DNA from: Trichoplusia ni
Taxonomy: Eukaryota; Arthropoda; Insecta; Lepidoptera; Noctuidae
Direction: 5' to 3'
Length of the DNA stretch: 64,000 nt
NCBI RefSeq assembly: GCF_003590095.1
Contig: NC_039502.1
Coordinates: 2,232,001-2,296,000, forward strand
The position numbers were made by a program, and so were the translations under genes. The first letter of the stretch is position 1, and each line of letters starts with the position of its first letter. Below are positions 45,681 to 56,923 of the stretch, piece after piece. Below the pieces are notes generated by a model. The model had not been told where the DNA came from, searched no databases, and was given only the letters and a program-made list of their open reading frames with translations.

Positions 45681-47197
45681 TTGAGCCGGTTGCTTTGCCC
45701 ATATTTTTATTTAAGTAAGCACCACTCAGAACTCCAGTAATCCGCCGCAGTCTAGGTATCACGATGAGGATCATTCAGCCTAGTGACGGACGGACAGATG
45801 GACAGAACAGGGGAGCCTTATTGGGTTTTGTATTTATCCTTTGGGGTATATAAATAATATTTAGTCACGAAATATTAAAAATGAAAAAAAAGGCCTGAGA
45901 AAACGAGAAAATCTTCATGCTTAAGAAAAGATAAACCCATGGCGAAACAACATCTTATTTCTATCACGTATGATAGCCGAGAGGCCAAAGGTGTAGAAAT
46001 TACGATAAATGACTGATGTTGTAGATATTTATATCAAAAAGCTTGTGCAAAATTTGGCAGCTATTTCTTTCTGTGTTTACCTATATTTGTAAAAAAATAT
46101 CGTAAGCGTTATCGTTAGCGGCACTTCAGTGTCTGCAAAAAAAATTTGTCATCAGCTATAACTTCTGTAAATATACCAGCCTACCATACAAGATGAGAAA
46201 TGCAAAGATGTCCACCTGCATTTGAATGGCGGTCCCCGGTGTGCGAAAATATGTATAGGAGAGGTTAAAAATAATACACTGTTTTGTAATATCAATTTAT
46301 TATTCTGACTAGTCATGAATCAATTTTCATTGTTATTATATTATATGCATCATCAGCAATAACCTAACGTCGTTGTTGCAATGTCAAAACTAAAAACAAC
46401 TATTATAAATAAGTACTTGTCTCCACCATGTTCTCCGTGGCCTTATTTTTTATGTTTACAATTATTAATTTTAAAACAATCAGTAGCCACCTCATTTACG
46501 TAACATTTTGTCAAGTCACTAATATCACATTTTTATTTTTATTTAGTTTATTGTTATAAAAGGAGCTCACACAACATATTTTATTAGGTTTAAGTACAAA
46601 ACAAACATAAACAATAGGTATAATGAACGAATATTTAGACTATGGAAAAATTGCAAAAGTCGGAAATGTGTGAACATCTTACAAAACATTACGAACTCAT
46701 CAGATGCTGACTGAAACATGTTGGTGGAACTCAATGCAGCCAATGTGCTACTGTTTACATTAAGTGGGCGTGGGGCTGTTCTGACTACGAACATGTTTCC
46801 GAGAGCATCGTGATCAACTCATTATTGGAAATGTAAATACATAATAATTACATTCAAAGGAGATCAAACTGGTATTAATAATTTACAAGTTCGTGTACAT
46901 TTAATTATTAACTACAAACTATGGACGATGGATATTTTATATAATTTTATGAAATAGAAAAATACACTCTCAAAGATAATATAGAAAAATAAATCGGCGC
47001 GATAAGCGTCTAATAATAAGGCCCTTCGTCGACGGGTCGCCCGCCGGCTTCGACTGAAAAGTTCATCTATAGTACCGTACAGCTAGGCTCATCGATGTAG
47101 AGGACACACTAATTTATACACTAATTAAAATATCACAAAGGGTGAAGTATTTACAATAAATCAATATCGATGGCTACTCACTAAGTAGAGGCGGGCC
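45681..47197. other. Region between DAD1 and AMFR, includes AMFR 3' UTR
   Basis: AT-rich. A repeat with GGACGGACAGATGGACAGA and CCTTATTGGGTTTTG (45785-45860) resembles a common lepidopteran dispersed element. The remainder up to 47197 probably contains the AMFR 3' UTR. A 75-codon minus-strand frame (46567-46794) was examined and not believed. Confidence 0.45.
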
Positions 47198-50100
47198 TCA
47201 GCTGTGGCGCTGCAGGTAGCGGCGCCGCGCCTCGGCCACGAGCGCCGCCTTGCGCGCCTGCAGCCGCGACTCGCGCTCGGCCGCGCAGCGCGGGAAGGCC
47301 GCGCCTGGCGCGCCCGCGCCCGACACGCCCGCCTCGGCGCGCGGCAGCGGCGACACTGACGTGCTGGCGTCCACGCGCGGCGGCGGCGGCGGGGGCGCGG
47401 GCGCGGGCGGCGCGGGCGGCGGCGAGGGCGCGCGCGCGGGCAGGCGGCCCTCCAGGATGTTGTCGAGCGTGAGGTCGGCGGAGCGCGTGCGCGCGAGGTC
47501 GGCGGCCAGCGCGGCGCGCGAGTACTGCGGGAACATGTGCTGCAGCTGCGTCACGGCCGCGTCAATCTGCGCGCCCGCCAGCGCCGCCGCCGGCCGCACC
47601 CGCGTCACCTCCACCGAGAAGCTCGGCAGCCACGACACGTATCGAGACCCTGCGCACGAACGACACTTACTCCTATATGCGGCCATACAACTTCTTCACA
47701 CACATTTTTACTAATCAGCATTTTACAGAACACGTATTATTACATCTTATCAGAATAATTTTCAAAAAGTTAAAGTTAAAAATAATTTTACAACTTTAGT
47801 TATGTGCAGTATTTGGCTATTCAATTCGATATGCTTAAATTAAATGGACATAAATGCAGAAAAAGTCCTGCTAATACGAAAACAAAAATACCAAGTGTAC
47901 CTATGTGAAGCGTGGCACAGATCGGAACAGGTAACGCCAACGCCGGCAGCCTTGCTATACAGGTAACAACACTTGCGTGTAGATCGTCGCGGTCGTACAG
48001 AATGTAGTCGCTTTGTACCTAGACAGTATCAGTTTATCCCCTGAAGTGCCAGCTGATCGTCATAGTATTGTCTCGAGTGTATCGCTGACCTGTCAGGTTC
48101 CATTCCAGTACTTTGAGACGCAACAGCAGGAACACCACGGCACAGCACAGCGCACTCAGAACCACTGCGTAAAGAGCCAGCCGTTGTCTCATTTACCACA
48201 TAGTCATACACGCGACGAAAACTCGCGGCAACGCACGACACACCGGTTTATTGTAAACAAATACTCACTGCATTATTCTAACGGAAATTTTGTTTGATCT
48301 GAATTGTCGGACCGTGACAGGAACGTCACAGATTTAAACTTTTGTTTCTTTCGACCGACCGTCGCGTTTCGTCAGCAAGGAGTTTGGTGAGTCGATCTAC
48401 TCGCAGGTGGTGGGGAGGATACGTACCGTCGAAGTGGAAGAGATGGTTGGGCGGCGCGGCGAGCGCGGGCGAGCGCGCGGGCGCGGCGGCGGCGGCCAGC
48501 GCGCGGCGGCAGGTGGGGCACGACGCGTCCTGCTGCACCCACTGGCACAGGCACGAGCTGCCACACACGCGCCACACTCGTGAGCCCGCGATATCGCAGC
48601 TCAGTATTATCCGTACATGTTATTTAATAATGCAATCAACTTTATCCATGGTTGGGTAATTTTTTTTTTGTAGAATTGGTTTTCGCAATTGAAAGTAACA
48701 AACTTGGAAGGATAATTAATCAATGGAGTCATAAAATGAAAATATTTATAAAGTAGGATCCTCACTTGTGGAAGAGATGTGAGCAGGGCAGTTTCCGCGC
48801 CTCCTTCATAGGTTCCCAGCAGATGGCGCAGTTGTCCTGGTTCTTTTCCACCTCCTCTTTACTGGCCATCGGGTAGCTGATTATCAAACACACGATTAAC
48901 ACTACTTACTTCATGGTAGTGTTTTAATAAGTAGCGTTATATTCATATTAAACACTCCGTAGTGTCACGTGCGCGGTGTTTGAGATTTCAGCAATTTGAA
49001 ATGGTCTTTTTACTTATCCATATTGAAAAAGAGACACTTTCTTTTGTAAATTGATGTAGCCTGGCTAACTCACACAATTTTGACATAATTAATCGTTGAA
49101 TTTATCAGATTTGTAGTAGTAGGTTTAGCGTTAGATAATTCAATAGTTATTCCAAAATAAGTATTTTATCTTTTTCAAGATGATTCGCCGTCGATCGACA
49201 TTAGATTGCGATCGGTATTAAACTTCCTATACCATGCCCTAATAATAATTCAATGAATGCTGACTTTGTTAAATGTCGGGTGAATAAAGACAGCATATGT
49301 ATAAATTTGTATTTTATTTAATGAGGAACTAGGCCTATCTAAGGCTACCCATGATGTAAATAAATGTTAGGTGTTCAATGTTTTTATTGAGAACTCTATA
49401 CTCAATACTGTCCGCTGCAGGAGTAAAGTTTGTCAAGTCGTTGACCAATTATTTTTGTTTAAATGTCAGGAATTAAAACAGTGTCATATGATTAAGATGA
49501 CGTATACAATCAGTACTGCTGCAGCAGGCGTAACAGTACCTACGTACTTTATACCTATGCCTTCACGGCCACCTTCTTATTGTGATTAAATAGTTCTCAT
49601 TGTTACGCAATACTGTTTTGAGATCAGATCTATAATGTTTAGTAAACAGAGTAACACCGTCATTGAGACTTGATTCAAAACGAGATATCTCAAGTCAATT
49701 ACCGAATAGCTATTAATAAATCTGGTAGATTAGCGCGGTTTAATTACAAACCAATGACAATAGCGATTAGTCATGAGGAGGCAACGCGCGTCAGAGTCGG
49801 TCGCGCTTCCAGACATTAATTACATGATCATTGGCATTATAATCACTTGATAATGTGTCTAAGCATTAACATCAAATCCCATAAATTTGATCTACGAACT
49901 GAATCTATAACAATAACAGCCACACTATACATTAATAATGTTATTCGCTGGTAAATATTTGATCTATTCAAATTATAATCTGTGCACCTATGTTGTTCTT
50001 AAACTCACAACGTTTTAAGACCAAATGTAAGTTGGTGGCCGATAGAGATGTGTGAGGCCAGTAAGGCGGTGGGCATACTGACTTGCGGCTCATGTGCGTG

Positions 50101-53100
50101 GCGAGCGAGGTGTAGAGGCGGTGGCGGCGCACGCGCGCCTGCAGCTCGTGCAGCAGGTGGCGCAGCTGCATGAGCAGCACCAGCGACGCCATGGACACCA
50201 GCATGTTGGAGTACACCACCATGTGCAGCACGTGCAGCAGCTCCGTCACCAGCGCCAGCGAGTCGAAGGCCAGCTGCGTGTAGTAGGCGGCCGCGCCCGC
50301 CACGTCCGCCTCGCACAGCTGCAGCGCGTAGCGCGCCGCCACGTGCAGCGCGGACACCAGCACCAGCAGGCACTGCGGCGCCCGACATCAACACATCACT
50401 CACAACTCAACTATACTTAACAATATACAAATCATGAAGGCTTCCTCACGTTCCGAAAAGAAGCCTTTGTGCGACCTTCACGTTTTCTGACCCCCACAAT
50501 AGATTGTTACTATTGGATTTTAGCCGCGCAATTTCAGGTAAAAATGTAGTGAAAAAATGGAAATGATTGCCTTGGCTTTGATGTGTATCACTGTTGTGGA
50601 TGTGGAACTTTGGTCTACTGACACCGAGCCAGCTAGAACATGAAGAACTATACTGTAATAATATGTACATACCTACACAAAATAGAAATGGTTCACACGC
50701 CGTGCTGTTGTGCGATTTGTTTTAACAGGTTTTACTTACATTTATAAATTGGCTATTGTACTGATATAACTTGCTCAGGACCATTGTATTGCCAACATAA
50801 TGTTGGTAATGTCTGATTAAGATTTTTGTTACTTTACTAACAAAATGTTGAAAATAATCTATTTTGCCAAATCAATGCTAACATAATTATTACAACATGT
50901 TTAATTAGCTTTCAATTCGCTCAGAAACAATGGCATCGACAAGCATGGTAAAAAATCTAGTAAGTTGACTGATGTAAGCCATTTAATAAACAGGTGTTTG
51001 TGAACAAATAATAATGAATTGAATACTCGAGAGAAGTGCACGAAATATTTGACAGGAGATGAATTTGAATACTTTTGAACTGACCTATGTTTAACGTTCA
51101 AGGTTTATGTTTGAGATTATATTAAATGTTAAGGATTTTTGTGATTGCGTCGTTTTTATAAATAAAAATCTTAATATATATAAATCTCGTGTCACAATTT
51201 TTGTCCTGAATGGACTCCTAAACCACTTAACCGATTATTATAAAATTCGCACACCATATTGTGCAGTTCGATCCAACTTGAGAGATAGGATAGTTTAAAT
51301 CTCAAGTTCATCAATCACAATTTCTTCTAACCACGCGAACGAAGTCGCGGGCAACAGCTAGTATTTTATATGCTTTACATTCAAAAGAAGTCCCCAAATG
51401 TAATATTTCAACGGACTATCATTGAAATATTACATTTGGGGACTTTGCGTTTTTTAGAGGACGCAATTTTATTTTTCTGTTGAGTAGGAGGGCCAAAGGT
51501 GGCAAACTTGGTTTTACACTCACTCCCCCCCCTGACCAGAAGAAAAATAAATTTGCGTCCCCAAAAAAACGCCAAGTTACGCCCAAAAATGTAACATTTA
51601 AAAAGACTAGTAAGCAGTCTTCGCGGTTTTCTTTGGTAGATCCGTCTAGAAACTTGCATTTATTTATATCATGCTTCGAATGAGGTAACTAGATAACGAG
51701 ATAAGCAATTGCGCCGGTGTGGCCGCCGTCTAACCCTTAACTAGAGTAAGAAAAGCTGGGTGGATTTTGTTCGAGTTAATATACTTTCTATACTTTTATA
51801 TTACGTACATCTCGTACGTAATATAAAAGTATAGAAATGATGAAGTGTAACCTCAGCGGCCATGAAGGCGAAGGTGTCGCGTCCGGCGGGCAGCCCCCAG
51901 GCGGCGGCGGCGCCGAGCAGCGCGGCGGCGGCGGCCAGGATGCCGCCCAGCAGGCTCGCCAGCCGCACGTGCGCCCACCCGCCCGAGCTCGGCGACGACG
52001 ACAACTGGAAACACCACGCCACAATACATCACACTGACGTCCATGGTAGTCAATACCATTGATAAAAAAAAACGTGTCATATTTACATATGCCAAGTTTC
52101 TTTTGCGTATGTGAGTAAATTTGAAATAAATTTGACATAAATCGACTGATTTAATAAAATAAAAATAATAAAAAATGAAATAAATATAAACAACAAGGTT
52201 ATGTAGAATGCTATCAGAAAACAAGTATAAATTATCTGCTTGCGCTTGCAATAATTAAAGTTTGCTCCTGACGGTATCGAGTTCAGTTTTAATGGAACTG
52301 AGATAGAGATGATCGTCAGTGGCGCCGATTTGTGTAGCGGCACGAGTTGAAACTAACCACGATCGACAGCTAAGGACTTCATTTTTCAGGTAATACAACC
52401 GGTAAACATAAATGAGTAATGCAGGAGTCAATGGCCGCGCAACTTGACCATTATTTTGCGCAAGTACTAGATATGATTGCCTTGCACGATAGAATTCACG
52501 TTGTGTCGTGTGCGCCTTCTAAATATTTGATTACATTACAATACATGCATTAAAACTCGATTTCAAACGATAGCTAGAATCACTATTGCATCATCTATAT
52601 AAAATTATCAAGAGTGTGCAGTAATTTCATTATTCACGTTTTGTAATATGTATTTTTTATCAACTGATGATTTTTATCAAATGATAGGGTTTATTGTATT
52701 GCTATATTACTATATTGTACCTTTTCTTTTATTGAAATCTCTGTACTACAGATATTAAGGACTACATAGCTATATGTCGTATGTGGACATAGGAGTAGCA
52801 ATATCATGTAAATTATCACACGACACAAACAAACATCACACCATTATAGCTAATCCGCAGTCGTTAAGGAAACATACGCCGCTATAACATGCTGTGAGGG
52901 TTGCGACACCAAACTGCTCTTATTAGGGTTTCGTACCGAACGGGTTCAAAAGAGTCTTTTTACTAAGACACCGCGGCACCGCTCCGTCTGTTCGTCTGCT
53001 GCCAGGAATATCTCATGAACCCTCATAGCTAGGCATTTGTAATTTTCACTTTATATGGCTTGCTGCAGATTAATGGTCATAAATTTGTTGGACGACCAAT

Positions 53101-56100
53101 AAATTTGGAGTCGAATCATATTTTATAAAAGTCTATAACTTGAATATTCAATCATCGTCATGTTTATCAACTACTAGCATCAACCCATCTATCACAAACA
53201 CAATCATAAAAAAATATCTTAATACCTTTACAAATACAACAATATAAATTCTCCATATCTTCGGCAACAAAAAACTAACAGAAATTTGTACTCATTTAAT
53301 TAATTAATTTATGTATTATTGAAGCAAGATTGCATACATGTTCATCACATGTAGTAGTTAGTGTAGTTACAAAAAAAACACCCAAAAGCTTTAAATAAGC
53401 ACATCTGCAATAAGTTGTTGACTAGTGGTCGTGTCTCTATCACGTAGAATTGAAACCAGTCCTACAGGACACCGAAATCAACTTGAATAGGAATAAATAA
53501 TGTTCATTGTTTAGGTTCGATGTAATAGAACATTATTCAACTTTTAATTGCACATCAATAAAAACAACAGTATGGAGGTTTTAAAAGGTTATGCATTATT
53601 AAAGAGTCCTGCTGGCAGCTGTCGTGGCAAATGAAACGCCAAGGGCATTTATTTATAAAATGGTTTACTTCAGGGGTGACGCGTATAAATAAACATGTAG
53701 CCAGCTCTGTGCGGTGTGATGGTCATGTCCTGCTCAAGGTCAACGCGACCCGACGTCGCATACCAATGCTGACGGCTGGACTTATCCATGGACGGGGGAA
53801 AGGATTTCCTATGTATGGAGCTTATTAAATCAATACACATTTTGTGCATTGATTGTCGGTAATGTATTATTTAGCCCGCAAATCGGCAGGAAGACATTGC
53901 CCTTCTACTTATAGGATTATGTTATATTGTTGTTTCTACATCAATGTCAGTCTGACTAGTCCTATCTACAGTGAGTGCTGTATATAGCATATACAAATAT
54001 ATGCAAATATTGTAATCAAATGGTAAATAACAGTAGTACTTATAGTGTTTACTTGACAACGTATCGTACGCCTTACACAAAAATAGTAAGGCCGAAACAA
54101 TTAGGAAGAACTTCACTCTTCATATTCGTTTACATCAATGATGAACTCATTTAAAACAACGGTTAAAGATAAACTGTGCAAGAAGGCTTACTATACAATC
54201 AATGATTATTTAAATGATAAAAATAGTTGGTCGCCGTGATTTGCACAGGACGGTTTAGTGTGGATTAATGTTTGACGTGTATTTGTGTAATTTGATAGAC
54301 ATACTCTATGTGTGTAACATTGTGTTACCTATTTTGTTTTATTTTTAGTATAATTATACGCATGCACGTATATATTATTTATTATAAATTTTGACATGTA
54401 TAATTTATTAATTATAAAATTGAATGACGTAGCAATTTATGCCGCCTCCGTGTTTAGGGCTATGCCAGGTAAATCAACGTTTGGGGTATTTCTTTCAGTC
54501 TTATTTTATTTTATTAGCCGGCAGCAGATACGTCATGCTCCCTAAGTCGTCACTGCCTGCGGTGGCGTCTTGGGTCGGGTCACCTCCTTCCCTCTAATAT
54601 GGCGAGAGAGGTGATGGCTGACCCTTGCGTCATACTCGTGAACGGGTGCTGCTTGCGGTGGCTGGTCGGTCTGCTGACCTTGGCCTTAGTACTTAATGTT
54701 TAATTTCGTATAGGTTTATATACAGCGACCTCAAACTTTTGTTTGTTTGGCATGGCACCTGCACACTTATTTTTGTTATTGTTCTGTACAATTAGAATAT
54801 TTTTTGTAAACGGAATGACAGCGTGCTGCTGGGGAGTTTGTTGCGCCGTTTCTTCTCTCACAGCAAAAGCACTTAGGAAGCGGTGAAGGGTGGGCGAAAC
54901 TGGGTGCTGTCCAATGTAAATGACCTTCAAAAAGTGCTACTTAGTAGCCTAATTTGAATAAATGAATTTTGATATTGATTTTGATTTTGATGCAGTTAAA
55001 TAAGCACACGGCCTCTTCATTAACAGCTATGAACAATTTAGTAGATATGATTATGATACATAACTTTAACCGCCATTGTCCAAGTGAGAAGAAAATGTCA
55101 GTAACGGGTACATGCAAGATTAATGCAAATTGTCATAGCAAAAAATTAATATGCAGTATAGTAAAAAAAGGCACGGTGGAGTGATGACTTGCGCAAGACG
55201 GCTGGCATATGGCAGGAGCTGGATGCGAGAAGCCGAAAATCGATCTCAGTGGCGTGCACTTGGAGAGGCCTATGTCCAGCAGTGGACTGCGATAGGCTGA
55301 TGATGATGATGATAGTAAAAAAATAATAAAGCTTGATCAAAAAAGAAAAATGTATGATAACTTATGTACCATATAACTTTATGCCAAATATTCACTAGGT
55401 TGTTTGAGCCCCATATGTCAACTTGATTATTAAGTATAATTTCAAATATATGTATAACATTGAGGTCACAATGTTAATGGGAAACATAAACAAGAGCATG
55501 TGGCCTTGTGCATAGGAAGTCGGTCCGTTCACCTCGATATGTGTTCGTTAAGCCAGTAAACCTTTTTTATAAAAAAATATTTTGATATTTCAGAAGGGCA
55601 GGTTTTATTTTGTGGCCAGTTCACTTGATGAGTGTAAGTATGTCACTAGATAATACAATGGTCCCGAGATCCGGGTCCCGGCTGCTTTCCAGATCCGAAA
55701 AGCCCGGGACTGTACGTGGCTAATTCCGGAATTTTCGAGATCGCCAGAAACTGTTCTAGTTTGCGTTCGTAGTTCCGTCCATTGCGCCTTGACAATAACC
55801 TTGTCTTGATGATTTAATTACCAATTAAACTACAAGGCAGGCTTAGAAGCATAGAGAAGTAAGCTTGTGGCCTTACGGTACTATGCATGGATGTATGTAT
55901 ATGTACTAATGTGACTATTTCAAAGTTACATACAATGTACTTTTTTAATTATTCTAAGGCACCACTGACATACGTTGAAGGAAAACATTCTGAGGCAACC
56001 ATATTCTATATAACAGCTCAAGACTTCCTTACAAGGGACGAGGTCTATGCCCAGCAGTGGGACTTTCATAGGCTGATATTATTTCTGTGTTTTCTGTCTT

Positions 56101-56923
56101 AAATATATCTTGAAATGTATGACAGCGCTTTCTAAATACAGGGAAAGTCACATTAATTATATATGTATTGATCTGTTGCCAGTCAATCACTTTGGGTATT
56201 TTACAACGCGAAAAATCGCGCGCTATATCATATCCCGGAATCTTGGAATGTCGCATTAAAAAATCCAGTCACTATAGGAGAGATAAAAACTGTCGAGACT
56301 CTACACACAGATTGATCGCGTTCTCCTTGCATAAAATTGAGTAGTATGCAAATACAATTAGTTTAAATTGTGTGTCATACGATAAGCTTTTAAATATACA
56401 ATTACTTATTTATGAACTGCATTTATTATACATAGGATTAAAGCGCTATAGTGCCCCTTGCATTATAGCGCTTTAATGCTATATTTTTTAATAACTTTGG
56501 TGGTACACAGGAAATGTATCTACGTATGCATTGAACATAATCAGCTTGACCCTTACATCCTAATTAAATGTTGAAAGCGTTTTAGTACAATGGTCAAAAT
56601 CGTATTGATGTAGGTAGTGATATCCTCTATTCGGAGTCGCGGAATACAGATTGCATGGTACTTACATATTCGTACCTATCCTTGCAGAGCTGGCCGAGCA
56701 GGTGCAGGAAGCCGACGAGCGTGAACCAGGAGCACCAGAGCAGCACCTCGTCCATGTACTGCACGTTGATGACGCCGAACACGAAGATAAACTTGTAGAA
56801 CACATAGTTCCAGAACTTGTCCTTGACGCGCTGCGCCTCCGCCACGCGCAGCTGCCCGAACACCAGCCGCTGCACGCCGAACCCGAACACTGCCAGCGAG
56901 CAGTACGCTATGTTGATCAGCGT
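47198..56923 (-). CDS. AMFR: AMFR/gp78, ER membrane E3 ubiquitin ligase (5' end missing)
   Basis: Six minus-strand exons join in frame: 56923-56666, 52004-51852, 50372-50083, 48876-48766, 48557-48427, 47649-47198, giving 464 residues. gp78 ubiquitinates misfolded ER proteins and sterol-regulated targets. Exon A has VKDKFWNYVFYKFIFVFGV and LCKDRYEY; exons B and C carry further membrane helices (LPAGRDTFAFMAAE; MLVSMASLVLLMQLRHLLHE). The RING is split between exons D and E (NCAICW...KLPCSHLFH, NSCLCQWVQQD, SCPTC). NHLFHFDG and SWLPSFSVEV are conserved; the CUE domain is at about 342-382 (LQHMFPQYSRAALAADL, LDNILEG). The end (SRLQARKAALVAEARRRYLQ) resembles the E2-binding G2BR helix. The VCP/p97-binding tail of human gp78 is absent. 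About 100 N-terminal residues must be encoded right of 56923; I did not find that exon. Confidence 0.94.
48034..48192 (-). CDS. Putative alternative first exon / 52-residue membrane microprotein in the last AMFR intron
   Basis: From an ATG at 48192 (directly after an in-frame TAA) the minus strand reads MRQRLALYAVVLSALCCAVV followed by FLLLRLKVLEWNLT. This is a short basic N-terminus, one strong membrane anchor and an N-glycosylation sequon. Unspliced, it ends at 48034 (52 residues). A donor (CAG/GTCAGC) at 48090/48089 closes a 103-nt exon in phase 1, which is exactly the phase of the last AMFR exon (47649). Splicing would give a 184-residue protein, anchor plus SRYVSWLPSFSVEV, CUE domain and E2-binding helix. 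The bases before the ATG are only moderate for translation. Transcription is unproven; a chance frame is possible. Confidence 0.45.
   Translation of the reverse strand: MRQRLALYAVVLSALCCAVVFLLLRLKVLEWNLTGQRYTRDNTMTISWHFRG
51148..51362 (-). repeat. Reverse copy of the 'GTTGCCCGCGACTTCG' lepidopteran repeat
   Basis: Ends with CCACGCGAACGAAGTCGCGG GCAACAGCTAG, the reverse complement of the start of the repeat at 24505. The other end (ATCTTAATATATATAAATCTC) is the usual 3' AT-rich part. It lies in AMFR intron between exons B and C. Confidence 0.6.
51388..51445. repeat. Perfect hairpin, 24-bp arms, 10-nt loop
   Basis: Arms 51388-51411 and 51422-51445 are exact reverse complements (left arm starts AAGTCCCCAAATGTAATATT); the loop is CGGACTATCA. 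It directly adjoins a larger imperfect inverted repeat (51422-51600). Confidence 0.92.
51422..51600. mobile_element. Imperfect foldback element, possible MITE
   Basis: The left side (ATTACATTTGGGGAC..., GCGTTTTTTAGAGGACGCAA, TTTTATTTTTCT) is repeated inverted on the right (AGAAAAATAAATTTGCGTCC, CCAAAAAAACGC, CCAAAAATGTAAC). The inner 20 bp match at about 19 positions. With the adjoining perfect hairpin it forms a three-copy arrangement of the same ~22-bp end. No transposase is present. Confidence 0.6.
51785..51837. repeat. Perfect hairpin next to AMFR exon B donor, 24-bp arms, 5-nt loop
   Basis: Arms 51785-51808 and 51814-51837 are exact reverse complements (left arm starts TTTCTATACTTTTATATTAC); the loop is ATCTC. 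On the AMFR transcript it begins 14 nt after the exon B 5' splice site. Confidence 0.95.
52915..53065 (+). repeat. Dispersed lepidopteran repeat in AMFR intron
   Basis: GGGTTTCGTACCGAACGGGT, then GCACCGCTCCGTCTGTTCGTCTG and ATATCTCATGAACC, a layout common to a widespread lepidopteran non-autonomous repeat. It lies between AMFR exons A and B. Confidence 0.5.
54500..54995 (+). repeat. LINE 3' UTR and tail
   Basis: The region GCCGGCAGCAGATACGTCAT through GAGTTTGTTGCGCCGTTTCT and TAGTAGCCTAATTTGAATAA ends in TTGATATTGATTTTGATTTTGATG, the variable TTGATTT tail typical of a lepidopteran LINE family. No reverse transcriptase remains. Confidence 0.65.
55190..55345 (+). repeat. LINE 3' end with GATGAT microsatellite
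   Basis: TGGCATATGGCAGGAGCTGGATGCGAGAAGCC, then GGAGAGGCCTATGTCCAGCA GTGGACTGCGATAGGCTGATGATGATGATG. This is a very common retroelement 3' end in moths and butterflies. A decayed relative (GAGGTCTATGCCCAGCAGTGG...ATAGGCTGATA) lies at about 56035-56085. Confidence 0.7.
56437..56477. repeat. Hairpin, 18-bp arms, 5-nt loop
   Basis: Arms ATTAAAGCGCTATAGTGC (56437-56454) and GCATTATAGCGCTTTAAT (56460-56477) pair at 17 of 18 positions. It lies about 190 bp downstream of AMFR exon A on the minus strand. Confidence 0.85.

Noticed and set aside
46567..46794. 75-codon minus-strand frame in the presumed AMFR 3' UTR
   Set aside because: No recognisable motif, no splice signals and hydrophobic AT-driven composition.
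47250..47714. 154-codon plus-strand frame
   Set aside because: GC-rich antisense shadow of the AMFR last exon, whose minus-strand frame encodes a recognisable CUE domain.
50005..50403. 132-codon minus-strand frame, Gly/Ala/Arg-rich
   Set aside because: Out-of-frame reading of AMFR exon C; the correct frame shows membrane helices and the family motif.
51480..51683. 67-codon plus-strand basic frame
   Set aside because: It lies across the foldback element and is Lys-rich because of A-rich repeat sequence; no protein features.
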